A DNA stretch of 64,000 nucleotides from Betaproteobacteria bacterium (GTDB taxonomy: Bacteria > Pseudomonadota > Gammaproteobacteria > Burkholderiales > Rhodocyclaceae). A model generated the notes under the pieces. That model was not told the origin of the DNA, did no database searches, and worked only from the letters and a program-made list of their open reading frames with translations. A program made the translations under genes and the position numbers. Positions within the stretch are counted from its first letter, which is position 1; every line of letters begins with the position of its first letter. The stretch spans positions 88,071-152,070 of the forward strand of contig JAHRYW010000001.1 of the NCBI GenBank assembly GCA_020621865.1. The letters are read 5' to 3'. Positions 39,222-52,530 of this stretch are shown here, piece by piece.

Positions 39222-39226
39222 ACGAA

Positions 39227-39252
39227 ATTCGGCCACTCTGAAGTGGCCGAAT
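39227..39252. terminator. Hairpin between cyclase-FHA and psiF-like genes
   Basis: Perfect 11-base arms ATTCGGCCACT and AGTGGCCGAAT around a CTGA loop, five bases after the cyclase-FHA stop. The plus strand lacks a T run; on the minus strand the sequence TTTCGTTT follows, so it serves better for the psiF-like gene. Factor-independent strength is uncertain. Confidence 0.6.
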
Positions 39253-39276
39253 GCGGGTGTCCGGGGCGCCGGCGAA

Positions 39277-39534
39277 TTACTTGGCGGCAGCGTCCGCCAC
39301 GCACTTCTTCATGAAACTGTTCTTGGCCGCGCCAGCCAGCTTCTTTTCCTTGGCAGTCGCAGCGCAAGCCGCATTTTCCGGCGTGGCGTTGGCGTCGGCC
39401 GTGCATTTCTTCATGAAGCTGTTCTTGGCGGCGCCGGCCAGCTTCTTCTCGGCAGCACGCGCCGCACAATCGTCAGCGGCGTAAACGTTGGACGCGGCAA
39501 ATGCGACGAGCATCAATCCGATCAGTTTCTTCAT
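39277..39534 (-). CDS. PsiF-repeat exported protein
   Basis: 85 residues, signal peptide (1-19, LIGLMLVAFAASNVYA), then two near-identical PsiF repeats (KKLAGAAKNSFMKKC twice, about 30-44 and 62-76) with paired cysteines. PsiF-type proteins are periplasmic and often phosphate-starvation-induced; no Pho box is visible to me. AAGGGGAC lies before ATG 39534. The two repeats are nearly identical at DNA level (around 39303-39350 and 39408-39455), pointing to a recent internal duplication or concerted evolution. Confidence 0.87.
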   Translation of the reverse strand: MKKLIGLMLVAFAASNVYAADDCAARAAEKKLAGAAKNSFMKKCTADANATPENAACAATAKEKKLAGAAKNSFMKKCVADAAAK

Positions 39535-39580
39535 TGGATGTCCCCTTGGCTGGTTAAAATACCAAGGTACTATCGATCAA

Positions 39581-40516
39581 TCATGCGTCATCGTCAAGCA
39601 TGACGCGCTGCTGACGATCCATGAAATCCTGCATGCTGTCGATCCCGCGCAACTGCAGGATCGTATTGCGTACGGCAGCCTCAAGCAGCACCGCCAGGTT
39701 ACGGCCGGCCGCCACCGGAATGACCACCTTACGGATCGGCACGCCAAGCACCTCGTGGGTCTGCGCATCGAGCGGCAGGCGAGGGGCGTCGACGGCGGTC
39801 GAGGTCTTTTGCAGATGAACGATCAGCTTCAGTTTCATCTTGCGACGGGAAGCTGTTTCGCCAAAAATTGTCCGGATGTTGAGCAAGCCAAGACCGCGTA
39901 CTTCGAGAAAATCGCGCAGCATGCCCGGACAGCGGCCTTCGATCGTGGTCGGAGCGATCCGGGCCATTTCGACGACATCGTCGGCGACCAGGCCGTGGCC
40001 GCGGGAAATCAGTTCGAGCGCCAGTTCGGATTTGCCGACCCCGGAATCACCGGTGACCAGCACGCCCATACCGAGCACGTCCATGAACACGCCATGCAGG
40101 CTGACGGTATTGGCCAGGCGGGCCGACAAATAGATACGCAGCAGATCGATCACCGCCGAACACGGCTTGGGTGAATAGATCAACGGGGTTCCCGACTGGC
40201 CGCAAATTTCAACCAGCTGCGGCGGCGGCAGCAGGCCGTCGGCAACGATAATGGCTGGCGGCTGGGCGGCCAGCAGATCGGTGAACATCTGCCCGAAACG
40301 CCGCTCGGCCATCCGCATCGACCATTCGTATTCGGCCAGGCCCATGACCTGCAGGCGTTCTGGGTGAATGATGTTGATGTGACCGACCAGATCGGCGCCG
40401 TAGTTGTTGGAGCCCTTGATCTCGATCCGGCGATCTGTCTGGTGGCTGCTCGCCCAGTTCAGCAACAGCTTTTCGCGGTTGTCCTCGTAGAGCTGGACCA
40501 GGCTGACATGGCGCAC
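39581..40516 (-). CDS. hprK: HPr kinase/phosphorylase
   Basis: Bifunctional enzyme that phosphorylates or dephosphorylates a serine of HPr-like proteins, 311 residues. Walker A is GDSGVGKS (156-163), and the family signature EVRGLGLLNIRTIFG is at about 205-219. In Proteobacteria this gene sits with the nitrogen PTS genes, as here: it follows ptsN after nine bases. Regulation through HPr then feeds on metabolism rather than sugar uptake. Confidence 0.94.
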   Translation of the reverse strand: MRHVSLVQLYEDNREKLLLNWASSHQTDRRIEIKGSNNYGADLVGHINIIHPERLQVMGLAEYEWSMRMAERRFGQMFTDLLAAQPPAIIVADGLLPPPQLVEICGQSGTPLIYSPKPCSAVIDLLRIYLSARLANTVSLHGVFMDVLGMGVLVTGDSGVGKSELALELISRGHGLVADDVVEMARIAPTTIEGRCPGMLRDFLEVRGLGLLNIRTIFGETASRRKMKLKLIVHLQKTSTAVDAPRLPLDAQTHEVLGVPIRKVVIPVAAGRNLAVLLEAAVRNTILQLRGIDSMQDFMDRQQRVMLDDDA

Positions 40517-40525
40517 GAGCGTCGA

Positions 40526-40972
40526 TCAGCCCTGGAAAAGTGCCACGATGGCTGCCGGATCAGGGGCCGCCTGCAATTTTTCGCGGAATGCCCGCTCGGA
40601 AAAGCGCTGGGCCAATTCCGACAGAATCTGCAAATGCTGCTCGGTAGCCTGCTCCGGGACCAGCAATACGAACAGCAGATCGACCGGGCGGCCATCGGGT
40701 GAATCGAACGGAACCGGATTGGCCAGGCGCAGGAATGCGCCAGCCGCCTGCTTGAGTCCCTTGATGCGGCCGTGCGGAATGGCGACGCCCTGGCCGAGGC
40801 CGGTGGAGCCGAGCTTCTCGCGGGCAAACAGGCTATCGAAAATCGTTGAGCGGGCAAGTCCGAGTCGGGCTTCGAACAGCATGCCGGCATGCTCAAATAC
40901 CCGCTTTTTACTACTGGCGTCGAGATCCAGCTGCACCTGTTCGGCGGATAAAAGATTGGCTAAGGGGTTCAT
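40526..40972 (-). CDS. ptsN: PTS IIA-like nitrogen regulatory protein PtsN (EIIANtr)
   Basis: 148-residue cytosolic IIA domain of the nitrogen PTS, 108 residues of which resemble fructose-type IIA. The phosphoacceptor is H67 in GVAIPHGRIKG. It modulates potassium and nitrogen metabolism in other bacteria. It lies between hpf and hprK in the rpoN cluster, on the same strand. Confidence 0.94.
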   Translation of the reverse strand: MNPLANLLSAEQVQLDLDASSKKRVFEHAGMLFEARLGLARSTIFDSLFAREKLGSTGLGQGVAIPHGRIKGLKQAAGAFLRLANPVPFDSPDGRPVDLLFVLLVPEQATEQHLQILSELAQRFSERAFREKLQAAPDPAAIVALFQG

Positions 40973-41024
40973 AGGAAGGTGAAATTCAAGGGCCGCAGCC
41001 TTGGTCGCTGCGGCCGGTCAGCGC

Positions 41025-41348
41025 TTATTCAGCGGCATGAAGTCCAGGCTTGTCACCGCGATGGTGATCCTGGACCTTTTGCTTGTATTTCTGGATCTGG
41101 CGATCCAGCTTGTCGAACAAGGCATCGATGGCGGCATAAAGGTCATCGCCGGATTCTTCGACATGCATGTCCTTGCCCGGCACGTGCACAGTCACTTCCG
41201 CCTTTTGCTTCAGTTTCTCGACGGAGAGAACCACATTAACGCCGGTTACCTTGTCAAAATGGCGGACAACGGGATCCAGCTTGTTTTCCACGTATTCGCG
41301 CAAGGCGGGGGTAACTTCGATGTGGTGACCACTGATCTGCAGATTCAT
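41025..41348 (-). CDS. hpf: Ribosome hibernation-promoting factor (short form)
   Basis: 107 residues, the short HPF/YfiA type without the long dimerising tail. It binds the 30S subunit and promotes 70S/100S inactive ribosomes in stationary phase. Family marks are [24 protein letters not shown] and the basic end. GAGAGGAG lies upstream of ATG 41348. It follows rpoN after 14 bases, and such genes are often sigma-54-linked. Confidence 0.94.
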   Translation of the reverse strand: MNLQISGHHIEVTPALREYVENKLDPVVRHFDKVTGVNVVLSVEKLKQKAEVTVHVPGKDMHVEESGDDLYAAIDALFDKLDRQIQKYKQKVQDHHRGDKPGLHAAE

Positions 41349-41362
41349 TTTTTCTCCTCTCT

Positions 41363-42832
41363 CTACAGGGTCTTGCGTAAATTGACCGGCGGGATGTTGA
41401 GCGACTCGCGGTATTTGGCAACCGTCCGTCGGGCAACCACGATTCCCTGCTGGCCAAGTATTTCGGATAATTGACTATCCGACAAGGGCTTCTTGCCATC
41501 CTCGGCCGCGATCAACTGCTTGATCAAGGCACGGATGGCCGTGGCAGAACAGGCACCACCGGTATCGGTGGCGACATGACTGCCGAAGAAGTATTTCAGT
41601 TCGAAGATGCCGCGCGGCGTCGCCATGTATTTCTGGCTGGTGACACGCGACACGGTCGACTCGTGCAGGCCGAGAATATCGGCGATTTCGCGCAGGACCA
41701 GCGGCCGCATGGCGACTTCGCCGTGCTCGAAGAACTGACGCTGGCGGTCAACGATGGCCTGGGTAACGCGATGGATGGTGTCGAAGCGCTGCTGGACGTT
41801 CTTGATCAGCCAGCGCGCTTCCTGCAACTGGGTGGACAGGTTGCCATTGCCGCGCCGCTGTTTGGCGAGGATTTCGGCATAGAGCCGGTTGATGCGCAGG
41901 CGCGGATAGGCATCCGGATTGATGTAGGCCGTCCACTTGCCCTTCAGTTTTTTGACGATCACATCCGGCGTGATGTAGCGCGCCTCGACATGGGCAAAAC
42001 CGGCGCCCGGACGAGGGTTGAGGCTGGTAATCAGGGAATGCGCTGCCTTCAGGTCCTCGTCGTCGCAGCCGGTCAGCCGGCGGATCTTGGCGAAATCGCG
42101 GGCAGCGAGCAGGTCCAGGTGCTTTTCGACAATGCTGAGTGCCAGGCTGCGCTCCGGCCCGGCCGGCAAGACCTTGAGTTGCAGCGCCAGGCATTCCTGC
42201 GGGTTGCGCGCGCCGATGCCCGTTGGGTCGAAATTCTGGATGTGATGCAGGGCGATTTCGAGTTCTTCGAGTTCGATCTCGTATTCCGGCGGCAGGGTTT
42301 CCCACAACTCGGAAAGCGGCGCCGACAGGTAGCCATCGTCATCGAGCGCTTCGATCAGGAAACGGATCAGGCTGCGGTCGCGCTCGGAAACCTGGGTCAT
42401 CCCCAACTGCCAGCCAAGATGGTCGCGCAAGCTGACATTGGCGGCATGAACGTCGTGCGAATCGCTGTCGTCGTCCTCGTCGCGCCCGGCGCCGGTAAAG
42501 GTGCCGGCGTCGGAAGTCCAGCGGTCGTCGTCGACTTCGGAGGGGGCCGAGGGGACTTCCTGTTCGCGCTCCTCGCGGGCATCCCTTTCCTCGCGCTCGA
42601 CGCGCTGCTCGCGTTCGCCCTCACTGGATTGCGGCGAGTCGAATTGCTGTGCCGCCGAGAAATTTTCGCCGCCGTGCTCGTCCTCGCGTTCCAGCATCGG
42701 ATTTTCAAGCAGGTAGCGCTCGATTTCCTGCTGCATCTCGACCGTCGACAACTGAAGCAGCTTGATCGACTGCTGGAGCTGAGGGGTCAGCGCCAGGTGC
42801 TGGGATAATTTTAGTTGGAGTGCCGGCTTCAT
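41363..42832 (-). CDS. rpoN: RNA polymerase sigma-54 factor
   Basis: Sigma-54, 489 residues. Region I is glutamine- and leucine-rich ([20 protein letters not shown]), an acidic region II follows (about 50-110), and the C-terminal RpoN box reads [10 protein letters not shown]. Needed for transcription from -24/-12 promoters with an enhancer-binding activator. It stands in the classical lptB-rpoN-hpf-ptsN-hprK order. ATG 42832. Confidence 0.97.
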   Translation of the reverse strand: MKPALQLKLSQHLALTPQLQQSIKLLQLSTVEMQQEIERYLLENPMLEREDEHGGENFSAAQQFDSPQSSEGEREQRVEREERDAREEREQEVPSAPSEVDDDRWTSDAGTFTGAGRDEDDDSDSHDVHAANVSLRDHLGWQLGMTQVSERDRSLIRFLIEALDDDGYLSAPLSELWETLPPEYEIELEELEIALHHIQNFDPTGIGARNPQECLALQLKVLPAGPERSLALSIVEKHLDLLAARDFAKIRRLTGCDDEDLKAAHSLITSLNPRPGAGFAHVEARYITPDVIVKKLKGKWTAYINPDAYPRLRINRLYAEILAKQRRGNGNLSTQLQEARWLIKNVQQRFDTIHRVTQAIVDRQRQFFEHGEVAMRPLVLREIADILGLHESTVSRVTSQKYMATPRGIFELKYFFGSHVATDTGGACSATAIRALIKQLIAAEDGKKPLSDSQLSEILGQQGIVVARRTVAKYRESLNIPPVNLRKTL

Positions 42833-42859
42833 CGGTTGGGGTCAGGTACGTTTCGTCGG

Positions 42860-43594
42860 TCAGAGCTTGAAATGCTCGCCGAGATAAACCTTCCGTACGC
42901 TTTCATTATTCACGATTTCGGCCGGCCGTCCAGCGGCGAGTACATTTCCGGCATTGATGATGTAGGCGTGGTCGCAGATGCCCAGCGTTTCACGCACATT
43001 GTGGTCGGTAATCAGCACGCCGATGCCACGCTCCTTGAGGAAACGGATGATTTTCTGGATTTCCAGCACGGCGATCGGGTCGACGCCGGCGAATGGCTCG
43101 TCGAGCAGGATGAAGCGCGGATTGGTGGCCAGGGCGCGGGCGATCTCGACGCGCCGCCGTTCGCCGCCGGACAGGGCCGAGGCGTTGACGTGGCGGACAT
43201 GGCCAACATGCAGTTCGTTGAGCAGCCCCTCCAGGCGGTCGTTCATTTCGGCTTCGGGCAGATCGAGCAGCTCGAGAACGGCGCGGATGTTTTCCTCGAC
43301 GTTGAGCTTGCGGAAGACCGAAGCTTCCTGCGGCAGGTAGGACAAGCCGAGGCGGGCCCGGTTGTGCATTGCCAGATGGGTCAGGCGGTTGTCGTCGATA
43401 TAGACCTCGCCGCCATCGGCCGCGACCAGGCCGACGATCATGTAGAAGCAGGTGGTCTTGCCGGCACCGTTCGGGCCGAGCAGGCCGACGACTTCGCCGG
43501 ACTTGACCTCGAAGGAAACGTCTTCGACCACCGTCCGCGCCTTGTAGCGCTTCTTGAGGTTATGCGCCGACAGGGTAGCGGCAGGGGTGTTCAT
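42860..43594 (-). CDS. lptB: LPS export ABC transporter ATPase LptB
   Basis: ATPase of the LptB2FG complex that extracts lipopolysaccharide from the inner membrane. 244 residues: Walker [10 protein letters not shown] (41-48), signature LSGGERRR, Walker [16 protein letters not shown] 43594 overlaps the recX stop (ATGA), which ties it to recA-recX. In many relatives lptC and lptA precede it; here they do not. Confidence 0.96.
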   Translation of the reverse strand: MNTPAATLSAHNLKKRYKARTVVEDVSFEVKSGEVVGLLGPNGAGKTTCFYMIVGLVAADGGEVYIDDNRLTHLAMHNRARLGLSYLPQEASVFRKLNVEENIRAVLELLDLPEAEMNDRLEGLLNELHVGHVRHVNASALSGGERRRVEIARALATNPRFILLDEPFAGVDPIAVLEIQKIIRFLKERGIGVLITDHNVRETLGICDHAYIINAGNVLAAGRPAEIVNNESVRKVYLGEHFKL

Positions 43595-44014
43595 TGATCG
43601 GCTCCGCGCATGACCCGGCGAATGGCTTCGCCGGAAAAACCGCGATATTGCAGGAAACGCATCTGTTTGGCACGGTCTTCGGCGGTTTCCGGCAGATGAC
43701 CGAACTTTTTGGCCCAGATTGCCCGGCAACGTTCGGTCTCGTCGCCAGCCTCGGGCAGGGCCGTGTCGATATCCTCGTCAGTCACCCCTTTTTGCCGCAG
43801 TTCCTGTTTCAGGCGGGCATTGCCGTAGCGGCTGCCGCGCGCCGCGACGCGCTGGGCGGCGTAGCGCTCGTCGGAGAGCAGGCGTTCGGATTGCAGGGTA
43901 GCGAGCACGTGGTCGAGTTCTTCTTCCGATTCCGCTTCGGCGGCGAGCTTGCCCTTCAGCTCTGCCCGGCTGTGGTCGCGCCGGGTCAGGAGTTGCAGGG
44001 CGCGCACGCGCAGG

Positions 44015-44022
<8 letters not shown>
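43591..44022 (-). CDS. recX: Regulatory protein RecX
   Basis: Inhibits RecA filament growth; 143 residues of three-helix repeats. Family pattern: [19 protein letters not shown] near the start, [13 protein letters not shown] in the middle and [16 protein letters not shown] at the end. It overlaps recA by eight bases and lptB by four, so all are translated from the same message. Confidence 0.93.
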
Positions 44023-45043
<1,021 letters not shown>

Positions 45044-45220
45044 GAGGGTACCTCGAAATTTTGAGCGGATTATGGCACAGGGGCCAAGGATGGAATAGAA
45101 ATTGCTGCGCTAATCTGATGCTGCAATCCGACCGGATATGCAATTAGCAACATTGGATTTCAGGGATTCGTCGCGCGGAACAAGGTATATTTGCCCGCCC
45201 CGCGCGCATTCGTTCAAATA

Positions 45221-45236
45221 CTGTGTTTACGTACAG
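45221..45236. promoter_or_regulatory. LexA (SOS) box
   Basis: CTGTGTTTACGTACAG fits the LexA consensus CTGT-N8-ACAG exactly. It lies in the 203-base gap between divergent recA (start 45043) and a small secreted-protein gene (start 45247). Distance suits recA regulation; because it is only ten bases from the small gene start, it could also block that gene. Confidence 0.8.
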
Positions 45237-45246
45237 TACATTTACC

Positions 45247-45483
45247 ATGGCTGATTGGCAAGCAGATTCTTCAACCAAAACAAGGCTGGCGTACACTCTG
45301 GCCGGAGTATTGCTGTGCCTTCTGGCGGACGGCGCCATAGCCCGGCCGGCTCCGTGGTACTGGTGGGCGAGCCGCACCGGCGACGACCGCGTCTGCGCCC
45401 AGACCTCGCCGGGCGCCGGCTGGCTGCGCGAGCCCACGGCCTTCCGCGACAGCCATTGCAGCCAGCGGGTTATCCCGTTTTGA
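45247..45483 (+). CDS. Small secreted protein, unknown
   Basis: 78 residues. An N-terminal hydrophobic stretch (about 14-30, LAYTLAGVLLCLLADGA) is a likely signal peptide; the remainder has two cysteines (RVCAQT and SHCSQR). No family recognised. ATG 45247 is just downstream of the LexA site. The stop overlaps a TTG start of the pseudouridine synthase (TTGA). Gene reality is supported by the tight overlap and open frame, but not certain. Confidence 0.6.
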   Translation: MADWQADSSTKTRLAYTLAGVLLCLLADGAIARPAPWYWWASRTGDDRVCAQTSPGAGWLREPTAFRDSHCSQRVIPF

Positions 45484-46133
45484 CCCGCTATTGCCCGCCC
45501 CCCGATACCGGCCTGACGGTGATCCATGCCGACGAGTCCATCGTCGTCGTCGACAAGCCGTCCGGCTTGCTGTCGGTGCCCGGACGCGGCCCGGACAAGG
45601 CGGACTGCCTGGTCGCCCGCGTCCAGCTACGCTTTCCCGACGCCCTGGCCGTGCATCGGCTGGACATGGAGACCTCCGGCCTGCTCGTGCTGGGCCGCGG
45701 AGAGACGACGCATCGCGAGCTGTCGCGGCAGTTTCGCGAGCGATTGACGGAAAAGCGCTATATCGCGGTGGTCGCCGGCCTGCTGGCCGACGATGCCGGC
45801 GAGGTCAACCTGCCGCTGATCGTCGACTGGCCGAACCGGCCCTTGCAGAAGGTCGATTTCGAGATCGGCAAGCCGTCATTGACCCGCTACCGGGTCATCG
45901 CCCGCGATCCGGCCACCGACACGACGCGGGTCGAGCTGGAACCGGTGACCGGCCGCTCGCACCAATTGCGCGTCCATATGGCTTCGCTCGGTCACCCTAT
46001 CCTCGGCGACGAACTCTACGGCGGCGAAGCCTACGGTCGGGCCGAACGCTTGCTGCTGCACGCCACCGATTTGGGCCTTTTTCACCCGGTGACCGTAGCA
46101 TTCATGAAATTTCAGGCACCACCGCCGTTCTGA
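45480..46133 (+). CDS. RluA family pseudouridine synthase
   Basis: Converts uridine to pseudouridine in RNA; 217 residues. The catalytic aspartate is D62 in VHRLDMETSGLLVL, and the family motif GRSHQLRVHMASLGHPILGDELYG is near the C-terminus. The length and the PDTGLTVIHADESIVVVDKPSG start suit the RluA/TruC-like group; the target RNA is unknown. TTG 45480 overlaps the previous stop. The C-terminal VTVAFMKF is encoded by a repeat copy (46068-46103). Confidence 0.85.
   Translation: MTRYCPPPDTGLTVIHADESIVVVDKPSGLLSVPGRGPDKADCLVARVQLRFPDALAVHRLDMETSGLLVLGRGETTHRELSRQFRERLTEKRYIAVVAGLLADDAGEVNLPLIVDWPNRPLQKVDFEIGKPSLTRYRVIARDPATDTTRVELEPVTGRSHQLRVHMASLGHPILGDELYGGEAYGRAERLLLHATDLGLFHPVTVAFMKFQAPPPF
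46068..46103 (-). repeat. Uptake-signal-like repeat in the pseudouridine synthase end
   Basis: Exact core on the minus strand (complement of 46091-46101), then ACCGGGTG, AAAAA, GGCCC and AAAT. The first gap is two bases longer than in the best copies. It encodes T-V-A-F near the protein's C-terminus. Confidence 0.75.
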
Positions 46134-46205
46134 TCCCTACGCGGCTGGGCAAAACCCTTATAATTCCCGCGTTTTCAACCCCTTACCTAGTCAACGGCCC
46201 ACCCC

Positions 46206-47744
46206 ATGCTGATCTGGTTCGTCGTTCTCTACCTGATGGTTTCCATCGGCATCGGCCTGTTTGCCGCTACCCGCGTGCACACCGCCAAGGACTTCGCCGT
46301 CGCCGGCCGCCACCTGCCGCTACCGGTCGTCACCGCCACCGTGTTCGCCACCTGGTTCGGTGCCGAGGCGGTCTTCGGGGTTTCCGCCACCTTCGTCAAG
46401 GAAGGCCTGGGCGGCGTCGTCGCCGATCCGTTCGGCTCGTCGATGTGCCTGATCATTGCCGGCTTCTTTTTCGCCAACAAGCTGTACAAGCTGAACATCC
46501 TGACCCTGGGCGACTATTTCCGCCTGCGCTACAACCGCACGGTCGAGGTGCTGACCACGCTGTGCATCGTCGCCTCCTACCTTGGCTGGGTATCGGCCCA
46601 GATCAAGGCGCTCGGCCTGGTCTTCAACGTCGTCACCAACGGCTTCGTCAGCCAGCCGGCCGGGATGATCCTCGGCGCCGCCATCGTGCTGACCTACACC
46701 ACCTTCGGCGGCATGCTCTCGGTGGCCATCCTCGACTTCGTCCAGATGGGCGTCATCATGGGCGGCATGCTGTTCATCGGCTACATCGTCGCCGGCCTGA
46801 CCGGCGGCGTCGATACCGTGATCCAGCACGCCTCGGCGGCCGGCAAGCTGAATTTCTTCCCGGAAGCCGACCCGTGGAAATGGCTGACCTTCCTCGGCGC
46901 CTGGATGACCATGATGCTCGGCTCGATTCCGCAGCAGGACGTCTTCCAGCGCATCACCTCGGCGAAGACCAAGTCGATCGCGCTGTGGGGCTCGATCCTC
47001 GGCGCCACCATCTATTTCTGCTTCACCTTCGTGCCGATGTTCATCGCCTACTCGGCGACGCTGATCGACCCCGAGCTGTTCAACGGCCTGATGGAAACCG
47101 ACTCGCAACTGGTCCTGCCGACCTTCGTCCTCCAGCACACGCCGGTCTTCGCCCAGGCCATCTTCTTCGGCGCGGTGCTGTCGGCGATCATGAGCTGCTC
47201 GTCGGCGACCCTGCTGGCGCCGTCGGTCGCCTTCTCGGAAAACATCGTCCGCGGCTTCTTTCCGCACATGGGCGACCATCAGTTCCTGAAGGTCATGCGC
47301 ACCGCGATCGTCTGCTTTGCCGCCGTCGTGCTCGGCTTTGCGCTGTATTCCAACGCCAGCATCTTCAAGATGGTCGAGAACGCCTACAAGGTCACGCTGG
47401 CCGGTGCCTTCGTGCCGCTGTTCTTCGGCGCCTTCTGGCGGCGGGCGACGACGCAGGGCGCGCTGGCGGCGATCATCGGCGGCCTGGCGTCGTGGATCCT
47501 GATCGAAGTGCTGGTCAGCCAGGGCGGCAGCGGCGGTGATTACGCCTACGCGCTGGCCGGCGCCGGCCAGCTGGTGCCGCCGCAACTGATCGGCCTGGGT
47601 GTCAGCATCGTCGGCATGGTCGCCGGCTCGCTGCTGCCGCAATGGGTCGGCCATCCGCTGCCGACCGAGGACGTCCACGAGGCCCTGCACCGTCGGGCCG
47701 CCGCCGAAACGCACCACGCGACCGAGCATCCGCACCACCACTGA
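46206..47744 (+). CDS. Sodium:solute symporter (SSS family)
   Basis: 512 residues with about 13 transmembrane segments. The SSS signature region includes TTFGGMLSVAILDFVQM; the N-terminal TM1 region WFGAEAVFGVSATFVKEG and the central PQQDVFQRITSAK segment are typical. The C-terminal tail is histidine-rich (ETHHATEHPHHH) and could bind metal. The substrate (a carboxylate, amino acid or other) cannot be told. It is followed, 83 bases on, by the VanZ-like gene. Confidence 0.9.
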   Translation: MLIWFVVLYLMVSIGIGLFAATRVHTAKDFAVAGRHLPLPVVTATVFATWFGAEAVFGVSATFVKEGLGGVVADPFGSSMCLIIAGFFFANKLYKLNILTLGDYFRLRYNRTVEVLTTLCIVASYLGWVSAQIKALGLVFNVVTNGFVSQPAGMILGAAIVLTYTTFGGMLSVAILDFVQMGVIMGGMLFIGYIVAGLTGGVDTVIQHASAAGKLNFFPEADPWKWLTFLGAWMTMMLGSIPQQDVFQRITSAKTKSIALWGSILGATIYFCFTFVPMFIAYSATLIDPELFNGLMETDSQLVLPTFVLQHTPVFAQAIFFGAVLSAIMSCSSATLLAPSVAFSENIVRGFFPHMGDHQFLKVMRTAIVCFAAVVLGFALYSNASIFKMVENAYKVTLAGAFVPLFFGAFWRRATTQGALAAIIGGLASWILIEVLVSQGGSGGDYAYALAGAGQLVPPQLIGLGVSIVGMVAGSLLPQWVGHPLPTEDVHEALHRRAAAETHHATEHPHHH

Positions 47745-48834
47745 CGCCCGGCCGGCGAGGGCGTCGATCTGCTGACCTTGTCACAATCCGGCTGACGCCC
47801 CGGCGGATAGCCCCTAAAATCGGGGCCATGCATCCTCACGGTCGCGGCCCCATCCTGCTTTCCCGCTATCTCGCGCTGGCCTGGCTCGGGCTGGTCGCCT
47901 ATGCCAGCCTGCATCCGTTTGCCGGCTGGCGCGATACCGGCGTTTCGCCGCTGGCCTTCCTCGAAGGTGGCTGGCCGCGCTACTGGACCGTCTTCGACCT
48001 GGTCGCCAATGTCGCCGTTTACCTGCCGCTCGGTTTCTTCCTGACCCTGGCGCTGAGCCGGCTGCCCGGCCGCTACACCGCGCTGGTGCTGGCCACGCTG
48101 CTCGCCGGCGGCGTCAGTTTCGGCCTGGAAGCGGTGCAGACCTGGCTGCCGTCGCGCGTGCCGTCCAATCTCGATCTTGCCTGCAACACGCTGGGCGGGC
48201 TGCTCGGCGCGCTCTGGGCGCAGTCGGTCGGGCCGCGCGTCTTCGCCCGGCTGGCAGCGCTGGAACACCGGCTGATCGCGCCCATTCCGCACGCCGAACT
48301 GGGCCTGACCCTGCTCGGCCTGTGGCTGCTCGTGCCGCTGTCGCCGGAAACGCTGCTGTTCGGCGCCGGCGATCTGCGCCAGATGCTCGGCCTGACCGCC
48401 GCCATGCCCTTCGCCGCCGAGAGCTTCGTAATGATCGAGGCCAGCATCACCGCCTTCAACGCCGTCGCCGTCGGCCTGATCGTCCGCATGCTTTGCGCCC
48501 GCCTGCTCGCCGCCTACGTCATCGTGCCGCTGTTCCTGCTGCTCAACCTAACCGTCGCCACGCTGGCCGCGGCCGTCCTGGTCAGCCCGGCCGACGCACT
48601 GGCCTGGCTGACGCCCGGTGTCCGCCTTGGCCTTGTCGTCGGCGGCCTGATCCTGGCCATCGCCATGGCCCTGCCGGCGACGCCGCGCCTGATGATCGCC
48701 GCGCTGGCGCTGATGGCCGGCACGGTGCTGGTCAACCTGGCGCCGCACAACCCGTATTCCGCCGCCGCGCTGGCCACCTGGCGGCAGGGGCACTTCCTCA
48801 ATTTCAACGGCCTGACCCGGCTGGTGGCCACGCT

Positions 48835-51546
<2,712 letters not shown>

Positions 51547-51586
51547 AACCGGACGACCTATAATGAGCGCCCCCGAGGAGAACCCG

Positions 51587-51895
51587 ATGAGCCACTTCAA
51601 ACACCACGTTTTTTTCTGCTGCAACCAGCGCGAACCCGGCGAAACCTGCTGCAATGCCCTGGGCGCCAGCGAAATGCAGGCCTACGCCAAGGACCGGATC
51701 AGCCAGCTCAAGATGAAGGGCGAGGGCAAGGTCCGCATCAACAAGGCCGGCTGCCTGGACCGCTGCGACCACGGCCCGGTCATGGTCGTCTACCCGGAAG
51801 CCGTCTGGTACACCTACGTGGACAAGGACGACGTCGAGGAAATCATCCAGGAACACCTGGTCAACGGCCGCGTCGTGGAGCGCCTGAAAATATGA
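51587..51895 (+). CDS. Thioredoxin-like [2Fe-2S] ferredoxin
   Basis: 102 residues of the CLDRC-type 2Fe-2S ferredoxins. Cysteines at 11/12, 21/22, 56 and 60 (FFCCNQ, TCC, GCLDRC) would bind the cluster. ATG 51587 is preferred, with GAGGAG five bases upstream; an earlier ATG at 51563 overlaps a TATAAT (51559-51564). It overlaps the following hydrolase by four bases. Confidence 0.87.
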   Translation: MSHFKHHVFFCCNQREPGETCCNALGASEMQAYAKDRISQLKMKGEGKVRINKAGCLDRCDHGPVMVVYPEAVWYTYVDKDDVEEIIQEHLVNGRVVERLKI

Positions 51896-52530
51896 AAGCC
51901 GTCGAAGAAAAAATCTTTGTCGATGGCCCGGTCGGCAAGATCGAAGTCATCATGGAACGCCCGGACGCCCCGCGCGGCATCGCGCTGGTCGCCCACCCGC
52001 ACCCGATCGGCGGCGGCGCCAACACCAACAAGGTCGCCTACACGCTGGCCCGCACCTTCGTCGCCATGGGCTACGCCGCCTTCCGCCCCAACTTCCGCGG
52101 CGTCGGCGGCACCGAGGGCGTGCACGATGAAGGCAACGGCGAGATCGACGACCTGCTCGCCGTGCTCGAAGACGCCAAGTGCCGCTGCGGCAATCTGCCC
52201 GTCGCGCTGGCCGGCTTCTCGTTCGGCGCCTACTGCCAGACCCGCGTCGCCAAGCGCCTGACCGAAGCCAACCACCCGGCCCAGCGCCTGGTCCTGGTCG
52301 GCACCGCCGCCGGCTTCGTCGAAGGCACCCGCAGCTACGACACCGAAGCCGTGCCGCACGACACCATCGTCATCCACGGCTCGGCCGACGAAACGGTGCC
52401 GCTGGCCAACGTGCTCGAATGGGCCCAGCCGAACGACCTGCCGGTCGTCGTCGTGCCCGGCGCCGACCACTTTTTCCACCGTCGCCTGCACCTGATCCGC
52501 GACATCGTCACCCGCGCATGGCGGCACTAG
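51892..52530 (+). CDS. Alpha/beta hydrolase
   Basis: 212 residues of the dienelactone-hydrolase-like type found next to ferredoxins ([30 protein letters not shown]; nucleophile [26 protein letters not shown]). It overlaps the ferredoxin start and ABC gene by a few bases, so these three genes are one message. Confidence 0.85.
   Translation: MKAVEEKIFVDGPVGKIEVIMERPDAPRGIALVAHPHPIGGGANTNKVAYTLARTFVAMGYAAFRPNFRGVGGTEGVHDEGNGEIDDLLAVLEDAKCRCGNLPVALAGFSFGAYCQTRVAKRLTEANHPAQRLVLVGTAAGFVEGTRSYDTEAVPHDTIVIHGSADETVPLANVLEWAQPNDLPVVVVPGADHFFHRRLHLIRDIVTRAWRH

Noticed and set aside
41471-42808. Long plus-strand frame over rpoN
   Set aside because: Antisense shadow of rpoN; no motif and low-complexity composition.
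46030-46041. CTACGGTC in the pseudouridine synthase
   Set aside because: Eight bases only, within conserved GGEAYGRAE codons and without AT tracts; not counted as a repeat copy.
46320-47741. Long minus-strand frame over the SSS symporter
   Set aside because: Antisense shadow; arginine/aspartate/glycine-rich with no domain.
48322-48834. N-terminal extension of the P-type ATPase frame
   Set aside because: This part lies fully inside the VanZ gene in another frame, is arginine/proline-rich and has no domain; the ATPase domain begins after 48835.
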